DNA of 34,918 nt from Candidatus Moranbacteria bacterium GW2011_GWC2_37_8. Lineage in GTDB: Bacteria; Patescibacteriota; Minisyncoccia; Moranbacterales; GWC2-37-73. The stretch lies in contig LBTS01000012.1 of the NCBI GenBank assembly GCA_000992165.1, forward strand, positions 1 through 34,918, read 5' to 3'. Position numbers and translations under genes: made by a program. Of this stretch, positions 25,026 to 32,960 are shown one piece after another. Each line of letters begins with the position of its first letter. Position 1 is the first letter of the stretch. A model generated the notes under the pieces. That model was not told the origin of the DNA. It saw only the letters and a list, made by a program, of their open reading frames with translations, and searched no databases.

Positions 25026-25409
25026 ATGAAATGTGGATTAAAGAAAAAAGTTACATTGCCCTTTGCTCAAAGTATAGCCAATATTAAAAAAGAACTTTCC
25101 AATGAAGGATTTTTAGTTTTGACTGAATTTAACATGCGAGCGATATTGAAAGATGCTCTTGGTGTTGAGTTTGAAAGTTATATATTGTTGGGCGTTTTAA
25201 ACCCAGCTTTTACTCATCGTATTTTAATTTCACAAAAAGAAGCTGGAATATTTCTTCCAATTCAAATCGCCATTTACGAAGAATTTGGAGAAATCTGGGT
25301 GTGCTCCGAATTAGCAAGTGACTCGATGGGTGGAGCTGAAAATCCGCAATTGGCTGATATTGCAGCAGAAATGGATATTTCGATTGGCAGAGCTATGGAG
25401 CGAGTATGA
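25026..25409 (+). CDS. DUF302 domain protein
   Basis: KKEL-GFLVLTEFNMRAILKDALGVEFESYILLGVLNPAFTHRIL...LPIQIAIYEE; ATG at 25026. Confidence 0.85.
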   Translation: MKCGLKKKVTLPFAQSIANIKKELSNEGFLVLTEFNMRAILKDALGVEFESYILLGVLNPAFTHRILISQKEAGIFLPIQIAIYEEFGEIWVCSELASDSMGGAENPQLADIAAEMDISIGRAMERV

Positions 25410-25639
25410 TTTTTGTATTTCAAAAAGATATGCTAGATTGCTTATATAGTAATAATGAATTGAAATATATGATTCCGAGGTGGTTTATTTGGCTATGCAT
25501 AATAATTGGATCTTGGATTGGTGCCTATATCCCAATGCTTTGGGGTGGGAGTGTCTTTTCTTTTTCTTCAATAATTTTTTCAACAATTGGCGCTTTCGTT
25601 GGAATTTGGGCTGCACTGAGAATCGGAAATTCAATATGA
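25406..25639 (+). CDS. Small membrane protein
   Basis: 77 aa, two TM segments; overlaps rarA start by ATGA; true start may be 25469. Confidence 0.55.
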   Translation: MIFVFQKDMLDCLYSNNELKYMIPRWFIWLCIIIGSWIGAYIPMLWGGSVFSFSSIIFSTIGAFVGIWAALRIGNSI

Positions 25640-26844
25640 AAAAACAATCATTGCTTCAAAATGCACCTTTGGCTGATAGAATGCGTCCTCAAACCCTTGA
25701 GGAATTTTTCGGTCAGGATGAATTAGTTGGAGAGGGATCATTTCTTAGAAGTGCAATAAAGGAAGACCGCGTGCCATCAATGATTCTATGGGGACCGCCA
25801 GGAAGTGGCAAAACGACTTTAGCTTCAATCATAGCAGGCGAAACAAAATCTGAATTCATTCAAATCAGCGCGGTAACTAGTGGAATAAAAGAATTAAGAA
25901 AAGTTATTGCTGAAGCTCAAGAAAACGAGTGGCAAAAAAAGAAAACCATTTTATTCGTGGATGAAATCCATCGTTGGAACAAATCCCAACAAGATGCACT
26001 TTTGCCGCATGTGGAACATGGATTGGTAACGCTGATTGGCGCAACGACTGAAAACCCAAGCTTTGAAGTTAATAGTGCGCTTGTTTCGCGGACGCGCGTG
26101 CTCGTGCTAAAAAAACTTGAACCGGAAAATATGGAAAAAATAATTTCCCGCGCTCTTTCTGATGAGGAAAGGGGACTGGGAAAGATGGGAATAGAAATTG
26201 ATGAAAAGATGATCAAGGAAATCGCTTTGCTTTCTAATGGTGATGCACGCATGGGGCTTAATACTTTAGACTTGGCTTCAGCTCAAAATAAAAAAATAAC
26301 ACGCGAAGTCATAAGACAGGTTATTCAGAAATCGCATCTTTATTACGATAAGGCTGGCGAGGAGCATTATAATATAATTTCAGCTCTTCATAAGTCGATG
26401 AGAGGCGGCGATGAAAACGCAGCGCTTTATTGGTTGGCGAGAATGTTGGAAGGCGGCGAACAGCCAACATATGTTGCAAGAAGGCTTTTGAGATTTGCGT
26501 CTGAAGATGTCGGACTAGCCGACAACTTCGCTTTGGTTTTGGCAAATAATGTTTTCGATGCCTGTCATAAATTAGGCATGCCGGAATGCAGTGTGCATCT
26601 GGCACAGCTAGTGGTGTATATGTCTAAATCTCCCAAGAGTGTGAAAACTTATTTCGCGTATAATAAAGCCAGGAAAGATGTTGAAGAATATGGAAACCTG
26701 CCAGTGCCGATGCATATTCGCAATGCACCAACTAAGCTCATGGAAAAATTAGGATACGGAAAAGGCTATAAATACACGCCAGTCGAAGATAGTGAGGGGC
26801 AAGAATACCTGCCCGCCGAACTTCAAAAAAGAAAATATCTTTAG
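25636..26844 (+). CDS. rarA: Replication-associated recombination protein A (AAA+ ATPase)
   Basis: [78 protein letters not shown] track start (25480) too early. Confidence 0.93.
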   Translation: MKKQSLLQNAPLADRMRPQTLEEFFGQDELVGEGSFLRSAIKEDRVPSMILWGPPGSGKTTLASIIAGETKSEFIQISAVTSGIKELRKVIAEAQENEWQKKKTILFVDEIHRWNKSQQDALLPHVEHGLVTLIGATTENPSFEVNSALVSRTRVLVLKKLEPENMEKIISRALSDEERGLGKMGIEIDEKMIKEIALLSNGDARMGLNTLDLASAQNKKITREVIRQVIQKSHLYYDKAGEEHYNIISALHKSMRGGDENAALYWLARMLEGGEQPTYVARRLLRFASEDVGLADNFALVLANNVFDACHKLGMPECSVHLAQLVVYMSKSPKSVKTYFAYNKARKDVEEYGNLPVPMHIRNAPTKLMEKLGYGKGYKYTPVEDSEGQEYLPAELQKRKYL

Positions 26845-26858
26845 TTATAGAAAATAAC

Positions 26859-26891
26859 AAACGGAGGCCTGTGGGGTCTCCGTTTTTTTTT
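26859..26891 (+). terminator. Rho-independent terminator
   Basis: AACGGAG...CTCCGTT followed by T9. Confidence 0.85.
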
Positions 26892-26907
26892 GCATCGATG
26901 TGCTCTG

Positions 26908-27045
26908 TTATTTCTTTTTGCATCTTTTGCACTTTGGGCTGTTACCAGTACTTCGTTTTCGTGTGCACTCAGGACTACCTTTTTTCAAGGAACATCCCTC
27001 TTTTTGCCTCACTTTTACGGTCGTAATTCTAATCGCTCCTTTCAT
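26908..27045 (-). CDS. Small Lys/Arg-rich four-cysteine protein, 45 aa (MKGAIRITTVKVRQKEGCSLKKGSPECTRKRSTGNSPKCKRCKKK)
   Basis: Hand-translated; GAGGAGG Shine-Dalgarno 7 nt upstream, TATAAT upstream; not in the ORF track. Confidence 0.6.
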   Translation of the reverse strand: MKGAIRITTVKVRQKEGCSLKKGSPECTRKRSTGNSPKCKRCKKK

Positions 27046-27125
27046 GCTGCCTCCTCGAACTAGAATTAAAAAGCATTTATATTATAATAACAAAAAAACA
27101 TATAAAATCAAATAATGACTCATGT

Positions 27126-27554
27126 TTACTTTCCATTAAGTGAAACCATCATTAAGCTCGCTAAAATAGTTAGCAATGTTCCAAATCCCGCCACTGCCAT
27201 AATAAGAAGTATTGGCCAGGCAAGGGGAGTTGTGAAGTATGCAAAGCCAACAAATAGTGAAACCCAGGCGCCTGTGCACCAGGGACAATCTAAAAGGTCA
27301 TGCAGCGTCAATTTTAGCCCATAGGTTGCATCTGAAAATGCGTCGCGCACAAAGTCTGAAACCAAATCATGAACCAAGAGTCTAGTGATTCTGAATGTTG
27401 CCAGAGCTAGCATAAAAAAATCAAAAGTTGGAATATGATTTGGAATTTTTCCGAGTTTGTTTAAAGATACAATCATAAGAATGATGAGTGCTAAATAAAT
27501 TGTTGAAGTAATGAAATGCCAGAAGTGCTGATCTTTTTTATAATCAATTTCCAT
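27126..27554 (-). CDS. DUF1360 family membrane protein
   Basis: LALATFRITRLLVHD...LLDCPWCTGAWVSLFV. Confidence 0.85.
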   Translation of the reverse strand: MEIDYKKDQHFWHFITSTIYLALIILMIVSLNKLGKIPNHIPTFDFFMLALATFRITRLLVHDLVSDFVRDAFSDATYGLKLTLHDLLDCPWCTGAWVSLFVGFAYFTTPLAWPILLIMAVAGFGTLLTILASLMMVSLNGK

Positions 27555-27680
27555 ATTAGTCAGTATTAAATTATTCCTATCCTAATTAATACGGCTTTGA
27601 TTTGAAATAAATTTCCTTCCAATTTTTCGTGTCTGATGTTGTCATGTTTGTATGATTATATGATTAAATGACTTAAGCTA

Positions 27681-27758
27681 TTGCTTTTTTCTTAATTTGG
27701 GTGTATAATGGATTTATAAGAATAGATAGAGTAGAAACGGGTGAAAGCCCGTTTTTGC
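27681..27758 (+). promoter_or_regulatory. Promoter (TTGCTT-17-TATAAT) followed about 20 nt after the predicted TSS by hairpin ACGGGTGAAAGCCCGT plus T tract
   Basis: TATAAT 27704-27709; hairpin 27737-27752; same hairpin core at 32352-32367. Confidence 0.6.
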
Positions 27759-27828
27759 TTTGTTTTTATGCCTAAATGGCTTAGTAAAGCCAATAAAAAT
27801 AAAAATAAAAAATTAAAAAGGAAGTATT

Positions 27829-28587
27829 GTGGCAAAAAGTATGCGTAAAAAAGCAACTACAAAAAAATCAAAAGCGTTAGTTAAGGCTAAGAAAGCTAAA
27901 ACTGCGATTATGATCAAAACCACAAAGGTAGCCAAAAAGATTAAGGCTGTCTCAAGGGTTAAAATGATTAAAAGAATTCGCAAGACCACGAAGTCGCTTT
28001 TTACTCTTGGTAATTTGAATTCAATTCATGCTCGTATTTTAGTGCTCATTCTCCTGATTATTTTTATGGCTACTTTCGTGCTTGCTTCTCAACTGAAATC
28101 ACTGAGCGATCCAGCGGAAAGTGATGCCTATAATCAACCGCCACAAATAAAAAAACAATCTCCACTGGAAAAAGAAATCACTGAAATGACTGAAGGTTAT
28201 CCTATTGCAAAGATGATGCCGTATATTTTAAAAAAAGATCCTAAGACAGCCATGTTTTTAGTGGCAATCGCAAAAAAGGAAAGTGCTTGGGGAAAACGAA
28301 AACCAGTTCTGGATGGACAAGATTGTTTCAATTATTGGGGATTCCGTTTGAAGGCTGAAAAAATGGGTTCAGGAGGACATACTTGTTTCGATTCTCCTAA
28401 GGAAGCTGTAGAAACGGTAGCTCAGCGCATAGATCAATTAGTTGAAGAGGAGGACATAGATACACCTTCCGATATGATTGTTTGGAAATGTGGTTACGGT
28501 TGTCAGGATCAACCAAAATCACTTAGTGAGAAAAAATGGATCAATGATGTGGATTTTTATTATAGTGCGATGAATGAATACTTATAG
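27829..28587 (+). CDS. Membrane-anchored glucosaminidase/lysozyme-like protein with Lys-rich N-terminal tail
   Basis: GTG start with RBS; MAKSMRKKATTKKSKALVKAKKAKTA... then TM; AIAKKESAWGKRKPVLDGQDCFNYWGFR. Confidence 0.75.
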   Translation: MAKSMRKKATTKKSKALVKAKKAKTAIMIKTTKVAKKIKAVSRVKMIKRIRKTTKSLFTLGNLNSIHARILVLILLIIFMATFVLASQLKSLSDPAESDAYNQPPQIKKQSPLEKEITEMTEGYPIAKMMPYILKKDPKTAMFLVAIAKKESAWGKRKPVLDGQDCFNYWGFRLKAEKMGSGGHTCFDSPKEAVETVAQRIDQLVEEEDIDTPSDMIVWKCGYGCQDQPKSLSEKKWINDVDFYYSAMNEYL

Positions 28588-28589
28588 AT

Positions 28590-28617
28590 AGTAACTAGTA
28601 ATCAGTAACTAGTAACT
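28590..28617 (+). repeat. Heptanucleotide tandem array AGTAACT/AGTAATC x4
   Basis: AGTAACT AGTAATC AGTAACT AGTAACT. Confidence 0.9.
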
Positions 28618-28655
28618 AATTACAAGAAACAAGATACAAACAATAATTAAAAATT

Positions 28656-28686
28656 AATCCCTGGAATTTTTCCAGGGTTTTTTTGC
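28656..28686 (+). terminator. Rho-independent terminator
   Basis: CCCTGG-AATTTTT-CCAGGG followed by T7. Confidence 0.85.
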
Positions 28687-28780
28687 TCTTTTTAAAGATT
28701 TAGAAATATGCTATGATGGAAAAACGTTGAATTAATTAATTACCAAACACTTATTATTAATAACTAATAACATGATGCAT

Positions 28781-28808
28781 GTTATAAGTTATAAGTTATA
28801 GGTTATGA
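28781..28808 (+). repeat. Heptanucleotide tandem array GTTATAA x4 before ATG 28817
   Basis: GTTATAA GTTATAA GTTATAG GTTATGA then GTTAAATTATG. Confidence 0.9.
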
Positions 28809-28816
28809 GTTAAATT

Positions 28817-29191
28817 ATGCAGAATATCCAAGATGTTTTCAATCACATTCGTGAAATGAAAAAAGAGCAAAAAGATTTGCGCGACATGTATAAAGACGCG
28901 CTTGTGCAGGCGGATGAATACGAAGAAATTGTGGAAAAAATAGCCACACTTCGTGAAAAGAAAAAAGAAATTGAAACTCGAATTCAAATGCAGCTTGGTC
29001 GCGCTTACGAAAAATTTGAAGACTTGAAAAGAGAAGTTGAAACAGAAAAGGAAATGATGAACGATATCGCGCTATCTACTTTGATGAAGGGTGAAACTGT
29101 CGTTGTGAAAGATGAATATGATAATGAATATGAACCGAACTGGAAGGTGGGATTCAAGAAGGCGAATGGTGGAACAACAACGGGAGAGTAG
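28817..29191 (+). CDS. Coiled-coil hypothetical protein
   Basis: 124-aa ORF rich in heptad-like E/K/L; upstream repeat array. Confidence 0.75.
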   Translation: MQNIQDVFNHIREMKKEQKDLRDMYKDALVQADEYEEIVEKIATLREKKKEIETRIQMQLGRAYEKFEDLKREVETEKEMMNDIALSTLMKGETVVVKDEYDNEYEPNWKVGFKKANGGTTTGE

Positions 29192-29256
29192 TTATTTTAT
29201 ATTGATGCTATAATTTGGAATTATTCTTGCATTTTATTGCATTTTCTTTACACTTA

Positions 29257-29321
29257 AGTCATCAGTAATCAGTAGTCAGTCATCTTTGTATTTGATGATT
29301 GATGACCTGTGACTGATGACT
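29257..29321. repeat. Inverted heptanucleotide array: 4 direct + 4 inverted units
   Basis: AGTCATC AGTAATC AGTAGTC AGTCATC - TTTGTATTT - GATGATT GATGACC TGTGACT GATGACT. Confidence 0.9.
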
Positions 29322-29379
29322 TTTGATTTTTAAAGGGAATTTATTCATTTTATTGTATCGTTACGATATTTTTTAATTT

Positions 29380-30360
29380 ATGTCTAGGAATAATTTTTGG
29401 GAAAAATTGAAGAAGCCTTTTTTTGTTTTGGCGCCTATGGCGGATGTGACTGATTTTGCGCAGCGTCAAATGTTGGCTAAACATGGAAAGCCTGATGTTA
29501 CCTATACAGAATTCGTGAGCGCGGATGGTTTGGCAAATGAAAGGGGTAGGGAAGTTTTAGTTAAAGAACTTCACTTTAATGAAAATGAGCGTCCGATTGT
29601 GGCGCAAATTTTTGGTGCAAAACCTGAGAACATCAAAATTGCAGCGTCTTTGGTTGCAGAACTTGGTTTTGACGGTCTAGACATCAATATGGGATGTCCT
29701 GATAAGAATGTGATCAAACAAGGCGCAGGATCTGCTCTGATGAAAAATCCGAAGTTGGCACGCGAGATTATTCGAGCAGCCAAAGAAGGTGCTGGGGAGA
29801 TGCCAGTAAGCGTGAAAACGCGTATTGGTTTCAATAAAAATGAAATTGAAACTTGGCTCCCGGAACTTTTGGCTGAAAAACCTGCAGCTATTACTATTCA
29901 TGGGCGAACTAAAAAAGAAATGTCAGAAGTCGATGCCCATTGGGATGTGATTGCGCGCGCCGCTCAAATAGCCGAAGGAAGCGGAGTTTTGATTTTGGGA
30001 AACGGCGATATCAAAAATTTGGAAGATGGAAATTTAAAAGCCAAAGAATCGGGAGTTGATGGAATCATGGTTGGTCGCGGCATTTTTGGCGACCCATGGT
30101 TTTTTAATAAAAAAATAGATATCAACGATATTCCACTTTCGGAAAGATTTAAAGTGATGATTGAACATACTATACTTTTTGAAAAAGAAATTTCCAGCAA
30201 AAATATCAAAGGATTTCATGTGATGAAAAAACATTTCAAAGCGTATGTTAGCGGGTTTGATGGCGCCAAGGAACTTCGTGCAAAATTGATGGAAACAAAT
30301 AATTCAACAGAAGTTGAAGAAATAATTAAGAAATACCTAGAGGAAAATAATGTGAAATAA
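29380..30360 (+). CDS. dus: tRNA-dihydrouridine synthase family protein
   Basis: FVLAPMADVTDFAQRQ, GLDINMGCPDKNVIKQGAGSALMKNP, VSVKTRIGF, ITIHGRTKKEMS, GVDGIMVGRGIFGDPWFF. Confidence 0.95.
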   Translation: MSRNNFWEKLKKPFFVLAPMADVTDFAQRQMLAKHGKPDVTYTEFVSADGLANERGREVLVKELHFNENERPIVAQIFGAKPENIKIAASLVAELGFDGLDINMGCPDKNVIKQGAGSALMKNPKLAREIIRAAKEGAGEMPVSVKTRIGFNKNEIETWLPELLAEKPAAITIHGRTKKEMSEVDAHWDVIARAAQIAEGSGVLILGNGDIKNLEDGNLKAKESGVDGIMVGRGIFGDPWFFNKKIDINDIPLSERFKVMIEHTILFEKEISSKNIKGFHVMKKHFKAYVSGFDGAKELRAKLMETNNSTEVEEIIKKYLEENNVK

Positions 30361-30366
30361 AATTAG

Positions 30367-30437
30367 AGTAATCAGTCATCAGTAATCAGTAATCGCAACT
30401 GTGAATTTTGATGACCGATGACTGATTACCGATTACT
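30367..30437. repeat. Inverted heptanucleotide array: 4 direct + 4 inverted units
   Basis: AGTAATC AGTCATC AGTAATC AGTAATC - 15 nt - GATGACC GATGACT GATTACC GATTACT. Confidence 0.92.
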
Positions 30438-30513
30438 CGAGATCATGTTATATGTAAGTTCTTATTCTTGCATGGTATACTTCAAAAAGACGTAATTATT
30501 TATTATAAATTTT

Positions 30514-30870
30514 ATGAAAATTTTATTTCATTGGTTTCTTTCAGCCTTGGCAATCGTGATAACCGCATATTTGCTGCCGGGAATAGTTCTGAAAGGTTTT
30601 TTTGCGGCTTTGATTGTTGCAATTGTGCTTGGATTTTTCAACACAATTATCAGACCAATTCTAATTTTGCTTTCACTTCCAATCCAATTTCTGACTCTCG
30701 GACTTTTCACTTTTGTTATCAATGCCGCGCTTGTTATGCTGACAAGCAGGATTGTTCCCGATTTTCATGTGGAAAGTTTTGGTTGGGCGCTTCTTTTCAG
30801 TTTAGTACTTTGGGCTGTGAATGCAATGCTGCAACACTTTGAACCGAGTGAAAAAAATTCGAACAACTAA
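30514..30870 (+). CDS. Phage-holin-superfamily-IV-like (PF04020) membrane protein
   Basis: Four TM; GFFNTIIRPILILLSLPIQFLTLGLFTFVINAALVMLTS. Confidence 0.85.
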   Translation: MKILFHWFLSALAIVITAYLLPGIVLKGFFAALIVAIVLGFFNTIIRPILILLSLPIQFLTLGLFTFVINAALVMLTSRIVPDFHVESFGWALLFSLVLWAVNAMLQHFEPSEKNSNN

Positions 30871-30894
30871 GAATCAAAAATTTTTAGATAACAA

Positions 30895-30926
30895 AAAAAC
30901 TGAGCTTCATATTGCTCAGTTTTTTG
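30895..30926. terminator. Bidirectional terminator between convergent genes
   Basis: AAAAAACTGAGC-TTCATATT-GCTCAGTTTTTT. Confidence 0.85.
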
Positions 30927-30941
30927 TTGCCTATAAGAGTC

Positions 30942-31904
30942 CTATTTTTCTTTTTCAAGTTCATTCAAAATATTTTTCACCTTTTGAATTTCGTCCCAAT
31001 CGTGAATCGATATCGGAATAGCTTTCTTGTTTATTTTCTTTGCCTCCTTCAGCTTCTCTTTTAAAATTTCAGGAGTTACAGTGTCGGAGCGGGAAACTAC
31101 GATGTATTCAGGTTTTTCCAATAGTGTTGGGTTGAAAGATCCAAGTTCAGCCCTGATGGTTTTGTAGTCTGCTGTAATATCTTCACTGTCAGCCGCAAGA
31201 AAATGAAAAATGATTTTTGTACGCTCAACATGTTTTAAGAATTTTATACCAAGTCCTTTTCCGTCAGAGGCACCTTCAATAAGTCCAGGAATATCAGCCA
31301 AAATCAAACTGTTGTAAACTCCAAGATTAGGTTCCAGTGTTGTGAATTGATAATTTGCAACTTTCACGTTTGCATTCGTAAGTTCGTTCAGAAGAGAGGA
31401 TTTTCCAAGATTGGGAAGTCCAACGAATCCGATATCGGCAATCATTTTCAGTTCCAGTCTTAGTTCAAATTCTTGCCCAGGCTTACCCTCTTCAAATTCT
31501 TTTGGGGTGGTGTTTTTTGATCCGCGGAATTGAAAATTACCACGACCTCCTCGTCCACCTTTGGCGATCAAAATTTCCTGGCCAACCTTGGTGATTTCCT
31601 GAGATTCTCCTGTTGTCAGATTATTAATCACTGTCCCAACCGGAATTTTTATCATTTCATTTTTAGCATCTGGACCATCGCAAAATTGACCCTTTCCTTC
31701 GCGGCCGTTTTCAGCATTAACTTGCTTTCTAAAACGAAATTGGTTTAGGGCGTTAAGATCTGAGACGCCAACAAAAATGACACTTCCTCCGTGTCCTCCG
31801 CTTCCTCCGGCAGGACCGAGACTCATTAGGTTCTTGTTGAACGCAACGCATCCCTTGCCGCCGTGTCCTGCTGAAACTTCAATTTTAATATCGTCGATTA
31901 ACAT
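30942..31904 (-). CDS. obg: GTPase Obg/CgtA
   Basis: GGKGCVAFNKN...GGSGGHGGSV, GLPNLGKSSLLNELTNA, ADIPGLIEGASDGKGLGIKFLKH. Confidence 0.95.
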   Translation of the reverse strand: MLIDDIKIEVSAGHGGKGCVAFNKNLMSLGPAGGSGGHGGSVIFVGVSDLNALNQFRFRKQVNAENGREGKGQFCDGPDAKNEMIKIPVGTVINNLTTGESQEITKVGQEILIAKGGRGGRGNFQFRGSKNTTPKEFEEGKPGQEFELRLELKMIADIGFVGLPNLGKSSLLNELTNANVKVANYQFTTLEPNLGVYNSLILADIPGLIEGASDGKGLGIKFLKHVERTKIIFHFLAADSEDITADYKTIRAELGSFNPTLLEKPEYIVVSRSDTVTPEILKEKLKEAKKINKKAIPISIHDWDEIQKVKNILNELEKEK

Positions 31905-31940
31905 AATAGCTTTTTAGGCATTAGCTTTTTAGCTTCTTAG
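31904..31940 (-). repeat. CTAAAAAG repeat block touching the obg start codon; 32 nt identical to 16318-16354 block
   Basis: Reverse complement CTAAGAAGCTAAAAAGCTAATGCCTAAAAAGCTATT immediately precedes ATG. Confidence 0.88.
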
Positions 31941-32026
31941 ACAATGCAGAATAACACGAGAACGAAAAAATGTAAAGGCCACTCGTCTTGTTTGATAGGC
32001 TCGATTTTGGTGATAGTATTAGTGGT

Positions 32027-32314
32027 ATGAAGCAGAAAAAAATAACAACAATTGAAGATTTGGCAGTGATGATGAAAGAGGAATTTGAAAGATCTGATAA
32101 AAACACTGACAAAAAAATCGAAAATCTTGCCACTATGATGCAAGGTGAGTTCTTGGCAATTCATGAAAGATTTGACGATTTGGAAAGCGAAATTAAGTAA
32201 GTCAAAAGAGATATGGAGGATTTAAAGCTGCGGATGACTGAAGTTGCTTTCAAATTTGAAATAAGAGATTTGGAAAAGAGAGTTAAGAAATTGGAACTTA
32301 GACTTGCAAAGTAG
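32027..32314 (+). pseudogene. Small coiled-coil protein gene interrupted by an in-frame TAA at 32198-32200
   Basis: MKQKKITTIEDLAVMMKEEF...DDLESEIK*VKRDMEDLKLRMTEVAFKFEIRDLEKRVKKLELRLAK: same frame continues after the stop. Confidence 0.7.
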
Positions 32315-32376
32315 GATTTTCTGTGCTATAATAAATTTAGATATAAGAAAGACGGGTGAAAGCCCGTCTTTTTATT
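32304..32376 (+). promoter_or_regulatory. Promoter (TTGCAA-17-TATAAT) followed by hairpin GACGGGTGAAAGCCCGTC plus T tract
   Basis: TATAAT 32327-32332; hairpin 32351-32368; same layout as 27681-27758. Confidence 0.6.
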
Positions 32377-32413
32377 TTTTTTAAATTAATTAATCAAAAA
32401 TAAAAACAAAAAT

Positions 32414-32797
32414 ATGAGAGAAGGAGAAACGCTCAAACCATCGCGATTTGATCCGCGAAATGAAAAATTTAAAGACGCTAAACATTCTGAATTGCCACGA
32501 ATTATGCGTGGCGATTACGTGAAGGCCGATGGTGGCGGGTTTATTTCTAAGGAAACTGCAGCTGAGCAGGAAGCAATGGATATACTTGCTAAAGATATAA
32601 ATAAAACTCGATCACTGAAAGATAAACTTTTGGGGAAAAATAAGGAAACAGGACTAGGGCTTCAACAAGAAACTGCTTTTGCGATGAACGATGAATCTTT
32701 TCCTCTTGGTTCAGAAAAAAGCCTAATTGAAATAAGGGAAGAAGGTGAACAAAAAGATGCGGCAGAATTAAATAGAATCAGAGAAAAATCGAAATAA
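32414..32797 (+). CDS. Hypothetical protein, 127 aa
   Basis: ORF after the leader hairpin; no family recognised. Confidence 0.65.
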   Translation: MREGETLKPSRFDPRNEKFKDAKHSELPRIMRGDYVKADGGGFISKETAAEQEAMDILAKDINKTRSLKDKLLGKNKETGLGLQQETAFAMNDESFPLGSEKSLIEIREEGEQKDAAELNRIREKSK

Positions 32798-32912
32798 TAT
32801 TAAAGCACGCATAAAGTTTCTTTGAAGGTGTGTTGAGGCACGCCTTCTTGCTATTTCTATTATTGTGTGTTATTGTTGCTTGTAAATTAATTACGGTTAT
32901 TGTTGAGTTTGC

Positions 32913-32955
32913 ATTTGTATATTCGTATATTTGTAGCAAATTTGTACATTTGTAG
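32913..32955 (+). repeat. Octanucleotide ATTTGTAN array x5 before ATG 32961
   Basis: ATTTGTAT ATTCGTAT ATTTGTAG CAA ATTTGTAC ATTTGTAG. Confidence 0.88.
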
Positions 32956-32960
32956 GAAAA

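Noticed and set aside
25480-25635. N-terminal extension of the rarA ORF
   Set aside because: Overlaps the 25406 gene; the RarA family start fits ATG 25636 with an ATGA junction.
26900-27115. 71-aa + strand ORF
   Set aside because: The opposite strand encodes a better supported small protein with a Shine-Dalgarno; the + translation is hydrophobic/aromatic noise.
28590-30437. CRISPR array
   Set aside because: Repeat units are 7-8 nt without 25-40-nt repeats and unique spacers; no cas genes in the window.
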